This document shows, piece by piece, positions 1 to 6,056 of a stretch of 6,119 bases of DNA. A model generated the notes under the pieces. That model was not told the DNA's origin. It ran no database searches and saw nothing but the letters and a program-made list of their open reading frames with translations. Within the stretch, counting starts at the first letter, position 1, and the number at the start of each line of letters is the position of its first letter. Made by a program: the position numbers and the translations under genes. This DNA comes from OMOG01 sp041485845 (GTDB taxonomy: Bacteria; Acidobacteriota; Terriglobia; Bryobacterales; Bryobacteraceae), in contig JBGPKH010000552.1 of assembly GCA_041485845.1 (NCBI GenBank), positions 1 to 6,119 of the forward strand, written 5' to 3'.

Positions 1-310
1 GCAGCTCGCCACGGTCCGTGATCCCCGAGCGGACACCGGGAAGCGACGTAATGCCGCACTCCGCGAGATACGGAGCGTTCGACGCCACCGCGGTCTTGCC
101 CGCGATCGCCGCGGCCACCACCGCGCAAGGATCGTCGCTGCGCAGACATTTCCCGGCCAGGGCCTCGATCCGCACGATCATCGAGGCGATCCGCGACTCC
201 ATGTCCACCTCGGGCACCCGCAGCCGCACCGGCGGAGGCTCCCCCACCGCCTGTCCAGCGCTGCGGCCCACCGCCGTGCGAATCCGGTGCAGGATATTGT
301 CGCGCGACAT
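1..310 (-). CDS. lutC: Lactate utilization protein C (LUD domain), N-terminal part only
   Basis: Only the first 103 codons are in the window; the gene runs off the left edge. The product begins MSRDNILHRIRTAVGR, the usual amphipathic opening of LutC/YkgG proteins, followed by a proline-rich linker and the start of the LUD fold (visible stretch AVVAAAIAGKTAVASNAPYL). Family members are about 200-240 residues, so roughly half is missing. LutC is the small LUD subunit of the cytoplasmic LutABC complex that oxidises L-lactate to pyruvate in a flavin-independent, iron-sulfur dependent way; its exact role is not settled. The ATG at 308-310 shares one base with the lutB stop (TGATG). A strong GGAGG lies 8 nt upstream inside lutB, which fixes the start and argues for translational coupling. 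The identification rests more on position in the operon than on the visible fragment, since the conserved LUD core lies outside the window. Confidence 0.85.
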   Translation of the reverse strand, partial: MSRDNILHRIRTAVGRSAGQAVGEPPPVRLRVPEVDMESRIASMIVRIEALAGKCLRSDDPCAVVAAAIAGKTAVASNAPYLAECGITSLPGVRSGITDRGEL

Positions 311-1728
311 CAGCGCTGCCTCCACATCTCGCGGAAGCTCTTGGCCGGCGGCGGCGGCAGATCGCGCTCGCTCAGCCAGGCCCGCACCGGCCCGACGTTC
401 ATGGGAGCCGGCACGCTGCGGATCCATCGCCCGTCGTCCGCAGGCGCCATCGCTGCGGCCATGCGTCCCGCCAGTTCGTACAGGCGCGGGTGCGTCATCA
501 GCCACGCGAACGCGCGGAACGCCAGCTTCTCGATGCGATTCTGCTTCTCGCGCGTCTCACTCTTCTTGACGTCCGAACGCAGTTCCAGCAGCACCTTCGG
601 AATGTCGATCTTCACCGGGCAAACCTCGCCGCACGCCCCGCACAGGCTCGAAGCGAACGGCAGCGACGGTTCGTGCGCCACTCCCATGAACTGCGGCGTG
701 ATGATCGCGCCGATAGGTCCCGAGTAGACCCACGGAAAGCTGTGCCCGCCGATTTTCCGGTACACCGGGCACGTGTTCAAACACGCGCCGCAGCGGATGC
801 AGTAGAGCGACTGCCGTTTCGACCGGTCCGGCAGAAGCTTGGTGCGCCCGTTGTCCAGCAGCACCACGTAGAATTCGTCGGGCCCATCGACTTCGCCCGC
901 GCGCCGCGGTCCGGCGAGGAATGAAGTGTACACCGACAGCAGTTGCCCCGTTGCGCTGCGCGCCAGCAGCTTGAGAAAGGTCGCCAGGTCCTGCGCCCGC
1001 GGAATCACCTTCTCGATGCCCGCCACCGCGATGTGGATCTTCGGCGCCGTCGTGGTCAGCCGCGCGTTGCCTTCGTTCTCCACCAGCACCACGGCTCCCG
1101 AGCCGGCCACCAGGAAATTGGCCCCGCTGATCCCCATGTCCGCCGCCAGAAATTTCTCGCGCAATACCGATCGCGCGATCGCCGTCTGTTTCTCAATCAC
1201 CGTCTCGTTGGGCACGTTCAGGCGCCGCGTGAAGATCTCGGCCACGTCGTAGCGCGTCTTGTGCAGCGCCGGCGCTACGATGTGGTAAGGCTTCTCGTGC
1301 GCCAGTTGCAGGATGTACTCGCCCAGGTCCGTCTCCACCGATTCCAGGCCGTGATGCTCCAGCCGCTCGTTGAGATCCACCTCCTCGGTGGTCATCGATT
1401 TCGACTTCACGATCAGGCGCGCGCCCCGCTCCTTCGCCAGCCCGAGCACGAAATCCGCCACCTCCGCCCCGTCTTTGCAGTAGACCACCTTCCCGCCGCG
1501 CGCTTCGACGTTGCGCTCGAACTCCTCCAGGTAGTGATCCAGGTTTTCGATGGAGTGCTTCTTGATGGCGTGGGCCTGCGTGCGCAGTTCCTGGTAATCC
1601 GGCAGAACGCCCGCAGCGACACTTTCGATGCGCTTCTCTTTCAGCCGCCCGGTAGCCGTGTAGATGGCCAGTTGGAGATTGGCGTCGGCGAGCGTGGCGT
1701 GAACTTTCTGGTCGAATTCGACGGACAT
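310..1728 (-). CDS. lutB: Lactate utilization protein B: LUD domain plus iron-sulfur cluster domain
   Basis: The 472-residue protein matches the usual LutB/YkgF length. An N-terminal helical segment (about 1-65) leads into the LUD domain (about 70-295), which includes LIVKSKSMTTEEVDLNERL and the stretch NFLVAGSGAVVLVENEGNAR. Then come two ferredoxin-like cysteine motifs: CxxCxxCxxxCP at C310, C313, C316 and C320, and CGACGEVCP at C363, C366 and C370. These should bind [4Fe-4S] clusters that carry electrons from lactate oxidation. The C-terminal tail, with DLPPPPAKSFREMWRQR, is typical of the family. It acts in the cytoplasm with LutA and LutC. The ATG at 1726-1728 lies 4 nt after the lutA stop with no good Shine-Dalgarno, so translation is probably coupled to lutA. 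The second motif has three cysteines rather than four (Ser360 sits at the fourth position); from memory this is normal for LutB and not a defect. Some LUD proteins act on other 2-hydroxy acids, but the full lutABC set favours L-lactate. Confidence 0.95.
   Translation of the reverse strand: MSVEFDQKVHATLADANLQLAIYTATGRLKEKRIESVAAGVLPDYQELRTQAHAIKKHSIENLDHYLEEFERNVEARGGKVVYCKDGAEVADFVLGLAKERGARLIVKSKSMTTEEVDLNERLEHHGLESVETDLGEYILQLAHEKPYHIVAPALHKTRYDVAEIFTRRLNVPNETVIEKQTAIARSVLREKFLAADMGISGANFLVAGSGAVVLVENEGNARLTTTAPKIHIAVAGIEKVIPRAQDLATFLKLLARSATGQLLSVYTSFLAGPRRAGEVDGPDEFYVVLLDNGRTKLLPDRSKRQSLYCIRCGACLNTCPVYRKIGGHSFPWVYSGPIGAIITPQFMGVAHEPSLPFASSLCGACGEVCPVKIDIPKVLLELRSDVKKSETREKQNRIEKLAFRAFAWLMTHPRLYELAGRMAAAMAPADDGRWIRSVPAPMNVGPVRAWLSERDLPPPPAKSFREMWRQR
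319..323 (-). promoter_or_regulatory. Shine-Dalgarno of lutC inside the lutB coding end
   Basis: On the minus strand GGAGG is followed by 8 nt and the ATG at 310. It lies within the last codons of lutB, so ribosomes ending lutB can reinitiate directly on lutC. This is the strongest ribosome binding site of the three lut genes. Confidence 0.75.
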
Positions 1729-1732
1729 GGGA

Positions 1733-2458
1733 TTAGCGGCTCGCCAGGACCTCCGCCAGGTGCATGGTGCGCACGCTCGATCCGGCCCGCAGCAGCGCGC
1801 CCTGAATCTGCATCAGGCAGCTCGGGTCGAGCGACACCACGGTGCGCGCGCCGGTGCGCTCGATCGCTTCGATTTTGGTGCGCGCCATCGCGCCCGATAG
1901 CTCGGCGAACTTCACCGCGAAGGTGCCGCCGAACCCGCAGCATTCCTCGGCGGGCGCCATCTCGCGCAATTCCAGCCCGCGCACGCAGGCAAGCAGGCGG
2001 CGGGGAGCGCTCTGGATACCCAGTTCGCGCAGCCCATGGCACCCGTCGTGAACGGTGACCACGTCCTCCAGCCGCGCGCCCACGTCCTCCACTCCGGCCA
2101 CTTCAGTCAGGAAGCTGGAGAACTCCCACACGCGCTTTTCCAAAGCGTGAACCCGCGCCAGCGTGTCCGGCTCTTTGCCGAACAGCTCGGCGAAATGGTG
2201 GACCACCATCGCCGTGCAGGAGCCCGAGGGGACCACGATGGTCTCGCTCGATTCGAACGTGTCCAGGAAATGGCGGGCCACCGTGCGGGCTTCGGCGCGA
2301 TATCCGCTGTTGAACGCCGGCTGTCCGCAGCAGGTCTGGTTTTCCGGGAAATCCACCTGATAACCGAGCCGTTCCAGAACTCCGGCCATGGCCATACCGA
2401 CCTTCGGAAAAAGCTGGTCGACGATGCAGGTAACGAATAAGGAGACCCGCTTACCCAT
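1733..2458 (-). CDS. lutA: Lactate utilization protein A: two CCG (cysteine-rich) domains
   Basis: The 241-residue product has the two-repeat CCG-domain architecture of LutA/YkgE, related to subunits of glycolate oxidase (GlcF) and heterodisulfide reductase (HdrB). Repeat one holds C11 (VTCIVD), C43-C44-G45 (TCCGQPAFNSGY) and C81 (SGSC). Repeat two holds C140 (HDGCHGLRELG), C173-C174-G175 (ECCGFGGTFAVKF) and C214 (DPSCLMQI). All expected cysteines are present, so the protein looks functional; in related proteins these bind iron-sulfur clusters. It should be the catalytic or electron-transfer subunit for L-lactate oxidation with LutB and LutC. The start was placed at the ATG at 2456-2458 because MGKRVSLFVTC is the canonical family N-terminus. 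An in-frame TTG at 2494 would add 12 residues (RRYRTDTITSC and so on) with no family resemblance and would read through the candidate promoter. No Shine-Dalgarno precedes the chosen ATG. It is the first gene of the operon; no regulator or lactate permease is visible nearby. Confidence 0.94.
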   Translation of the reverse strand: MGKRVSLFVTCIVDQLFPKVGMAMAGVLERLGYQVDFPENQTCCGQPAFNSGYRAEARTVARHFLDTFESSETIVVPSGSCTAMVVHHFAELFGKEPDTLARVHALEKRVWEFSSFLTEVAGVEDVGARLEDVVTVHDGCHGLRELGIQSAPRRLLACVRGLELREMAPAEECCGFGGTFAVKFAELSGAMARTKIEAIERTGARTVVSLDPSCLMQIQGALLRAGSSVRTMHLAEVLASR

Positions 2459-2468
2459 GCAAGATGTG

Positions 2469-2477
2469 ATTGTATCA
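2469..2477 (-). promoter_or_regulatory. Candidate extended -10 promoter element for lutABC
   Basis: The minus strand reads TGATACAAT, matching the extended -10 consensus TGnTATAAT except for one base in the hexamer. Its 3' end lies 10 nt before the lutA ATG. Transcription would begin about 7 nt downstream, leaving a leader of only a few bases, which agrees with the lack of a Shine-Dalgarno. No convincing -35 box is seen at 17 nt spacing, as is common with extended -10 promoters. This is inferred from sequence only. Confidence 0.4.
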
Positions 2478-2502
2478 GTTCGGTAGCGCCGCAACGGCCG
2501 GG

Positions 2503-2516
2503 GGTGCTAAGGTGCT
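2503..2516 (+). repeat. Short tandem direct repeat GGTGCT with 8-bp period, just before the antitoxin gene
   Basis: GGTGCTAA is followed at once by GGTGCTTT (copies at 2503-2508 and 2511-2516). The second copy overlaps the Shine-Dalgarno of the antitoxin-like gene. Ribbon-helix-helix antitoxins often bind short direct or inverted repeats at their own promoter, so this could be an autoregulatory operator, but two six-base copies may be chance. Confidence 0.2.
2509..2514 (+). promoter_or_regulatory. Shine-Dalgarno of the antitoxin-like gene
   Basis: AAGGTG ends 5 nt before the ATG at 2520. It supports this ATG as the start of a real small gene, not a chance open frame. Confidence 0.6.
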
Positions 2517-2519
2517 TTC

Positions 2520-2741
2520 ATGCGCACCACAATCGACCTGCCGGACGCCCTGTTTCGCGAGTTGAAAGCGGTGGCGGCACGCCGGGGAATTTCCCTCAAG
2601 GAGATCGTTCGCGCGGCTGTGGAGCAGGAACTGCGCAAGGAGCGGACTTCCGGGCGCAGAATGAAATTCCCGATCCTGTCCTCCCGACAGCCGGGAACCT
2701 TGAACCCCACCAATGCCAGAATCGAAGATTTTCTGACCTGA
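2520..2741 (+). CDS. VapB-like ribbon-helix-helix antitoxin, without adjacent toxin
   Basis: This 73-residue protein has two parts. Residues 1-40 form a ribbon-helix-helix DNA-binding fold: strand MRTTIDLP, helix about 8-22 (DALFRELKAVAARRG), then the turn GIS and a second helix about 25-40 (LKEIVRAAVEQELRK). Residues 49-73 form a tail, KFPILSSRQPGTLNPTNARI followed by EDFLT, resembling the toxin-binding C-terminus of VapB antitoxins (P-x-x-x-S-R-x-P-G-T-L, then an acidic-hydrophobic end). The protein therefore looks like a complete type II antitoxin that would neutralise a VapC PIN-domain ribonuclease and repress its own promoter. It is the only plus-strand gene in the window and diverges from lutA across 61 bp. 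Only 91 bp separate its stop from the convergent permease gene, too little for a roughly 130-residue VapC. It may be an orphan antitoxin acting on a distant toxin, or the remainder of a pair that lost its toxin. The fold call is firm; the exact antitoxin family is less so. Confidence 0.82.
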   Translation: MRTTIDLPDALFRELKAVAARRGISLKEIVRAAVEQELRKERTSGRRMKFPILSSRQPGTLNPTNARIEDFLT

Positions 2742-2755
2742 CGTCAAGCGTTGCA

Positions 2756-2783
2756 TGGCGCGTGTATCACTTGATCCACGCCA
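2756..2783. repeat. Imperfect inverted repeat between two convergent genes
   Basis: The arms are TGGC(gc)GTG-t-ATC and GAT-c-CACGCCA around the 4-nt loop ACTT: ten base pairs with a 2-nt bulge and one mismatch. It starts 14 nt after the antitoxin stop and ends about 50 nt before the end of the convergent permease gene. It could serve as a hairpin terminator for either direction, but no T-tract follows on either strand, so a classic intrinsic terminator is not supported. A protein-binding palindrome or a scar of a lost element are alternatives. Confidence 0.4.
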
Positions 2784-2832
2784 CCAACGGATTAGCTTCG
2801 GCTCGAACCGTTTGCGCTGCCCTGGCGCCCCC

Positions 2833-5238
2833 TCACTCATATTTCAGGGCCGACACCGGATCGATCCGCGACGCCCGAACCGCCGGCACAACGCTCGCGG
2901 CCACCACCGCCCCGATCAACACCACCGCGGCGGCGACATACGTGAGCGGGTCTGCCGCGCTCACCCCATACAGCAGGCTCGACATCAGGTGAGTCAGCCA
3001 CAGCGCGATCGCGACCCCCGCTCCCGCGCCCGCCAATGCCATGCGCAATCCCTGTCCCATAACCAACCGTACGACGTCCCAAGGCCGCGCACCCAGCGAC
3101 ATCCGTAAACCGATCTCCTGCGTGCGGCAGGCGGTGGCATACGTGACCACGCCGTAAACTCCCAGCACGGCCAGCGCAAACGCCAGGAACGCGAAGGCGC
3201 CCAGCAGCGCCGCGCGGAAGCGCGGCGGAGCGATCGACTCCGACATCACCTCCGTCATCGTGCGAACGAGAAACAGCGGCAACTCGCGGTCCAGCGACGC
3301 CACCACGCGACGCAACGCAGGCACGGCCGCTCCGGGGTCCGCCGCGGTTCGTAGGACCATCGTCATCTGCTCCGGCGCCTGGCGCCACGGTTGAAGCTCC
3401 GGTATGTAGAACTCGGGCTCCGGCGGGTCCACCGGCCCATCCGATTGCAGCCTCTGCGATCGGACATTCCCAACCACGCCCACCACCTCCCGCGGACCGG
3501 CTTCGCTACCGCCCATCACCTGCATCTGCCGGCCAATCGGGTTCTCGCCGCTCCAAAGCTGGCGCGCCAGTTCCTGATTGATCAGGATCACAGGTTGCGA
3601 CCCATGATGGTCGGCCGCCGTGAACGCGCGACCGGCCAGCAGTGGAATCCCCATGGCGCGAAAGTAGTCGCCGGCGATCACCAGCACCCGCTGCGTTCCC
3701 GGGAGGCCTTTGACAAACAGATACCCGCCACCCTTGCCGCCAAAGGGAAGAGTGCTCACCGCGCCGGCGGCCACGACTCCGGGAATATGCGCGGCCTCCT
3801 CCAGCAGGCGGCGATCAAAATCGGCCAGTTCGAGCGCGGTCCGATACTTCGCGCGCGGCACGCCCAGTTCGGCAGTCAGAACGTTGCGCGGATCGAGACC
3901 GGTCCGGACCTCGGAGAGTCGCCAAAGGCTCTGTATGGCCAGGCTCGCGCCCTCCACCAGCACCAGGGCCAGCGCGATCTCGCCGGCCACCAGCAGACCA
4001 CGCATGCGACGCCCCATCCGGCTCGCGGTGATCCCGCCCTGCTGGTCTTTGAGTGCCCGGCCGAGATCCGGCGCAAACAATTGCAGCGCCGGAGCCAGGC
4101 CCGCCAGAATTCCCGCAATCAGCGAAACCAGGAGCGTGAACGCCAATACGCGTCCATCGATTTCCGCCGCCGCCAGTCGCGGAATGTTGGCCGGCGCCAC
4201 GGCGCGAATCGCGCGCAGGCAGATCACCGCCAGCATCACCCCGGCGAGACCCCCGGCAAGTGTCAGGAACAACGTTTCCGTAAGAAGCTGGCGAAGAATT
4301 CGCCCGCTCCCCGCCCCCATGCACGCCCGGATGGCGATCTCCCGCCGCCGGCCGGCGGCGCGCGCGAGCAGCAGGTTCGCCGCGTTCGTGCATCCGATCA
4401 GCAACACGAACAGGACCGCCGCGAACAAGATCAGCAGAGGCGTGCGAACATTGCCCACCAGCCGGTCCTGCAGCGAAAACACCCGCTGCGTCGAACCGGT
4501 TCTCTGTCCCTCACGGCGGAGTTGCTCAAACAACGCCTTGTGGTCCTGATTGGCCTGCTCCAACGACACACCGTCTCTAAGGCGGCCGATCATCACGGTG
4601 TAACGCAACGAGGCCGGCAGATCTGCCGGCCGGTCGCTACCCAGATCCAGTCTCCCTCTCGCGCCGCCGGCGACCCAGACGCCGGTGTGTTCGGGAAACT
4701 CGAACCCGCGCGGCATCACCCCGATCACCTGGTGGGGCACTCCGTTGAGATCGATATCGCGGCCCAGTATCCCCAGGTCTCCCTCGAACCGGCTGGTCCA
4801 AAGGTGGTGGCTCAAAACAGCGACGTGGGGGGCCGCGGCCTGTTCTTCTTCCTTTGTGAAAGCCCTGCCAATTGCCGCCTGAACGGATAGAAGCGGGAAG
4901 AACCCGGCGGTGACCACGGCCGCATACACCCGCTCGACTCGGCCGGAAGAGCCCAGGTTCACCCCGCCTGGCTGGAAGAGCGCCAGACCTTCTAAGGAGT
5001 GATTGCGGCTCCACGTTCGGATGTAATCGCCATCCGGAGGCTCAAACGCTCCCACCTGCACCAGTCGATCGGCTTGCGGGAACGGTAGGGGGTGAAGCAA
5101 AACGCCATTCACGACCGTAAACATCGCGGTCGCGCAGCCGATGCCCAGCCCCAATACCGCCACAAACGCGGCCGTGTGCCCCGGCGTTTTCCGCGCGCTG
5201 CGGAAGGCGTATCGCACATCCTGGAGAAGATCGATCAT
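2833..5238 (-). CDS. ADOP-type duplicated MacB/FtsX permease (ABC transporter permease without ATPase)
   Basis: The 801-residue inner-membrane protein is an internal duplication. Half one has a membrane segment (about 21-46), a MacB-type periplasmic core domain (about 50-240) and an FtsX permease domain (segments near 265-290, 318-345 and 362-385). Half two has a membrane segment (about 413-437), a second periplasmic core (about 440-660) and a second FtsX domain (segments near 675-700, 730-752 and 765-785), giving eight membrane segments. Each half carries the FtsX signature after its first permease helix: RRREIAIRACMGAG at 297-310 and RTQEIGLRMSLGA at 705-717. The C-terminus DPVSALKYE is typical. 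MacB-like transporters work as mechanotransmitters with a separate ATPase; none lies nearby, the defining 'orphan' trait of the acidobacterial family, and the substrate is unknown. The ATG at 5236-5238 was chosen because MIDLLQDVRYAFRSARKTPG is the normal opening and CGGAG lies 6 nt upstream. An in-frame extension to 5382 would overlap the phosphoesterase gene. No PadR-type regulator, often found beside such genes, is present. Confidence 0.93.
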   Translation of the reverse strand: MIDLLQDVRYAFRSARKTPGHTAAFVAVLGLGIGCATAMFTVVNGVLLHPLPFPQADRLVQVGAFEPPDGDYIRTWSRNHSLEGLALFQPGGVNLGSSGRVERVYAAVVTAGFFPLLSVQAAIGRAFTKEEEQAAAPHVAVLSHHLWTSRFEGDLGILGRDIDLNGVPHQVIGVMPRGFEFPEHTGVWVAGGARGRLDLGSDRPADLPASLRYTVMIGRLRDGVSLEQANQDHKALFEQLRREGQRTGSTQRVFSLQDRLVGNVRTPLLILFAAVLFVLLIGCTNAANLLLARAAGRRREIAIRACMGAGSGRILRQLLTETLFLTLAGGLAGVMLAVICLRAIRAVAPANIPRLAAAEIDGRVLAFTLLVSLIAGILAGLAPALQLFAPDLGRALKDQQGGITASRMGRRMRGLLVAGEIALALVLVEGASLAIQSLWRLSEVRTGLDPRNVLTAELGVPRAKYRTALELADFDRRLLEEAAHIPGVVAAGAVSTLPFGGKGGGYLFVKGLPGTQRVLVIAGDYFRAMGIPLLAGRAFTAADHHGSQPVILINQELARQLWSGENPIGRQMQVMGGSEAGPREVVGVVGNVRSQRLQSDGPVDPPEPEFYIPELQPWRQAPEQMTMVLRTAADPGAAVPALRRVVASLDRELPLFLVRTMTEVMSESIAPPRFRAALLGAFAFLAFALAVLGVYGVVTYATACRTQEIGLRMSLGARPWDVVRLVMGQGLRMALAGAGAGVAIALWLTHLMSSLLYGVSAADPLTYVAAAVVLIGAVVAASVVPAVRASRIDPVSALKYE
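4612..4631. repeat. Perfect 20-bp palindrome inside the permease gene
   Basis: The half-site GGCCGGCAGA at 4612-4621 is followed without spacer by its exact reverse complement at 4622-4631. It encodes the residues RPADLPA (203-209) in the first periplasmic domain of the permease. It includes a central AGATCT and is less repetitive than other GC-rich palindromes in the window, but it may still be chance. Confidence 0.6.
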
Positions 5239-5244
5239 GGGGTA

Positions 5245-5249
5245 CTCCG
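5245..5249 (-). promoter_or_regulatory. Shine-Dalgarno of the permease gene
   Basis: On the minus strand CGGAG is followed by TACCCC and the ATG at 5238, a spacing of 6 nt. It decides the start among several in-frame upstream options. The same five bases are complementary to CTCCG at 5266-5270, so they could be partly sequestered in the leader. Confidence 0.65.
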
Positions 5250-5268
5250 TTGAGCAAATGACTCCCGG

Positions 5269-5300
5269 AGGCGCCCTAACGTGAATGGAGTTTAGCGCCT
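5269..5300 (-). other. Hairpin in the spacer between phosphoesterase and permease genes
   Basis: On the minus strand AGGCGCTAA pairs with TTA-GG-GCGCCT: nine base pairs with a 2-nt bulge and a 12-nt loop. It begins 2 nt after the phosphoesterase stop. No T-tract follows, so it is not a standard intrinsic terminator; it could be a weak or factor-assisted terminator, or an mRNA end that separates expression of the two genes. Confidence 0.4.
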
Positions 5301-5302
5301 TC

Positions 5303-6043
5303 TCACCTTCCCACCGAAAGCCGGTCCGCCAGAATCGGCGGCAATCCCGACACGCGAATCTTCTTTTGCGCCTGCTCGACATCGTACGTCGTGCGGCAAT
5401 ACGTCACCATCTGGGCGTCCGAATCGTAAAGTGCGTATCCCGCCCGCGGATTCCCGTCCCGCGGCTGTCCCACCGACCCCGGGTTGATGAGGTAGGCGCA
5501 GTCGGGGTCGATCTCCATCAATTGCCGGTCGCTGCTCGTAGCGTTGCACAAAATCGTTTCCACGCGCGAGTGGTTCCACACGAAGCCGCCCTGTACGTGG
5601 GTGTGCCCGAAGAATGCCAGCCGGCACTCCAGATAGCCGAAAGCCTGCCCGGCTTCATCGGCCGCGAGCACGTATTCATCCTCGTCGAACGGAGAACCGT
5701 GTACCAACTGGAACGCGCCCTCCACCAGCGGGCCTTGCGGCAGTCCGCGGATGTACTCCCTATTCTCGTCGGTGAGGTTCTCCAACGTCCACAACGCGGC
5801 CGCCCGCGCCACCGGATTGAACCATTCCAGGTCGTCTATCCCGGTGCAGGCTTTGTCGTGGTTGCCGCGCACCACCAGCGCGCAGTTGGCCCGTACCCAA
5901 TCCACCACTGGATTGGGGTCCGCGCCATAGCCCACCAGGTCCCCGCAGCAGAGTGCCCGGTCGTACACCCCTGCGGTTTCCTGGAGGATAGCCTCCAAGG
6001 CTTCCCAGTTGGCGTGAAGATCGCTCAGGATGATATAGCGCAC
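5303..6043 (-). CDS. Calcineurin-like metallophosphoesterase (YfcE/MJ0936-like)
   Basis: The 246-residue cytoplasmic protein carries the full set of metallophosphoesterase motifs for a two-metal active site: D8 and H10 in SDLHAN, D35 in GDLVGYGADP, N61 and H62 in GNHD, H115 in HGSP, and H147 and H149 in GHTH. The stretch NPGSVGQPRDG (187-197) is typical of the YfcE/MJ0936 group of small phosphodiesterases, where it follows the metal-binding core. Length fits that group. The reaction is hydrolysis of a phosphomonoester or phosphodiester; the natural substrate cannot be told from sequence. The start is a GTG (6041-6043), forced by the family N-terminus MRYIILSDLHAN; only a weak Shine-Dalgarno is seen. 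It begins 13 nt after the stop of the partial gene on its right, so the two are probably co-transcribed, and its own stop lies 64 nt before the permease start. There is no signal peptide. Confidence 0.93.
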   Translation of the reverse strand: MRYIILSDLHANWEALEAILQETAGVYDRALCCGDLVGYGADPNPVVDWVRANCALVVRGNHDKACTGIDDLEWFNPVARAAALWTLENLTDENREYIRGLPQGPLVEGAFQLVHGSPFDEDEYVLAADEAGQAFGYLECRLAFFGHTHVQGGFVWNHSRVETILCNATSSDRQLMEIDPDCAYLINPGSVGQPRDGNPRAGYALYDSDAQMVTYCRTTYDVEQAQKKIRVSGLPPILADRLSVGR

Positions 6044-6056
6044 GGGTCCGCGGAAC

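Noticed and set aside
1168..1181. 14-bp palindrome CGATCGCGCGATCG inside lutB
   Set aside because: It is made of repeated GATCGC units coding for Ile-Ala-Arg in a conserved region of LutB; no sign of a separate role.
943..2058. Long plus-strand open frame of 371 codons opposite lutB and lutA
   Set aside because: It is a GC-rich antisense shadow of two well-recognised genes; the product is rich in Arg, His and Gln with no recognisable domain, and no Shine-Dalgarno supports its start.
2459..2494. In-frame TTG start giving lutA 12 extra residues
   Set aside because: The added residues lack family resemblance, no ribosome binding site precedes the TTG, and the region holds the candidate promoter.
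102..3012. Three copies of GCGATCGC (102-109, 1175-1182, 3005-3012), like the cyanobacterial HIP1 octamer
   Set aside because: Three copies in 6 kb is only modestly above expectation at this GC content, all lie in coding sequence, and gene content points away from cyanobacteria.
2755..3108. Plus-strand open frame after the antitoxin, considered as a VapC toxin or its remnant
   Set aside because: The beginning contains LDPRHQ, faintly like a VapC N-terminal segment, but there is no LDVNV-type metal-binding start, no Shine-Dalgarno, and beyond 2833 it is antisense to the permease C-terminus.
4343..4360. 18-bp GC-only palindrome in the permease gene
   Set aside because: It encodes the Ala-Ala-Gly-Arg-Arg-Arg run of the conserved FtsX signature; simple GCC/GGC/CGG codons explain the symmetry.
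3391..4890. Plus-strand open frame of 499 codons opposite the permease gene
   Set aside because: It mirrors the third-position bias of the permease on the other strand. Its product is low-complexity Arg/Gln/His-rich with no family features.
5239..5382. 48-residue N-terminal extension of the permease frame
   Set aside because: It would overlap the phosphoesterase coding end, it is Arg/Cys-rich unlike any permease N-terminus, and the ATG at 5238 has a well-placed Shine-Dalgarno.
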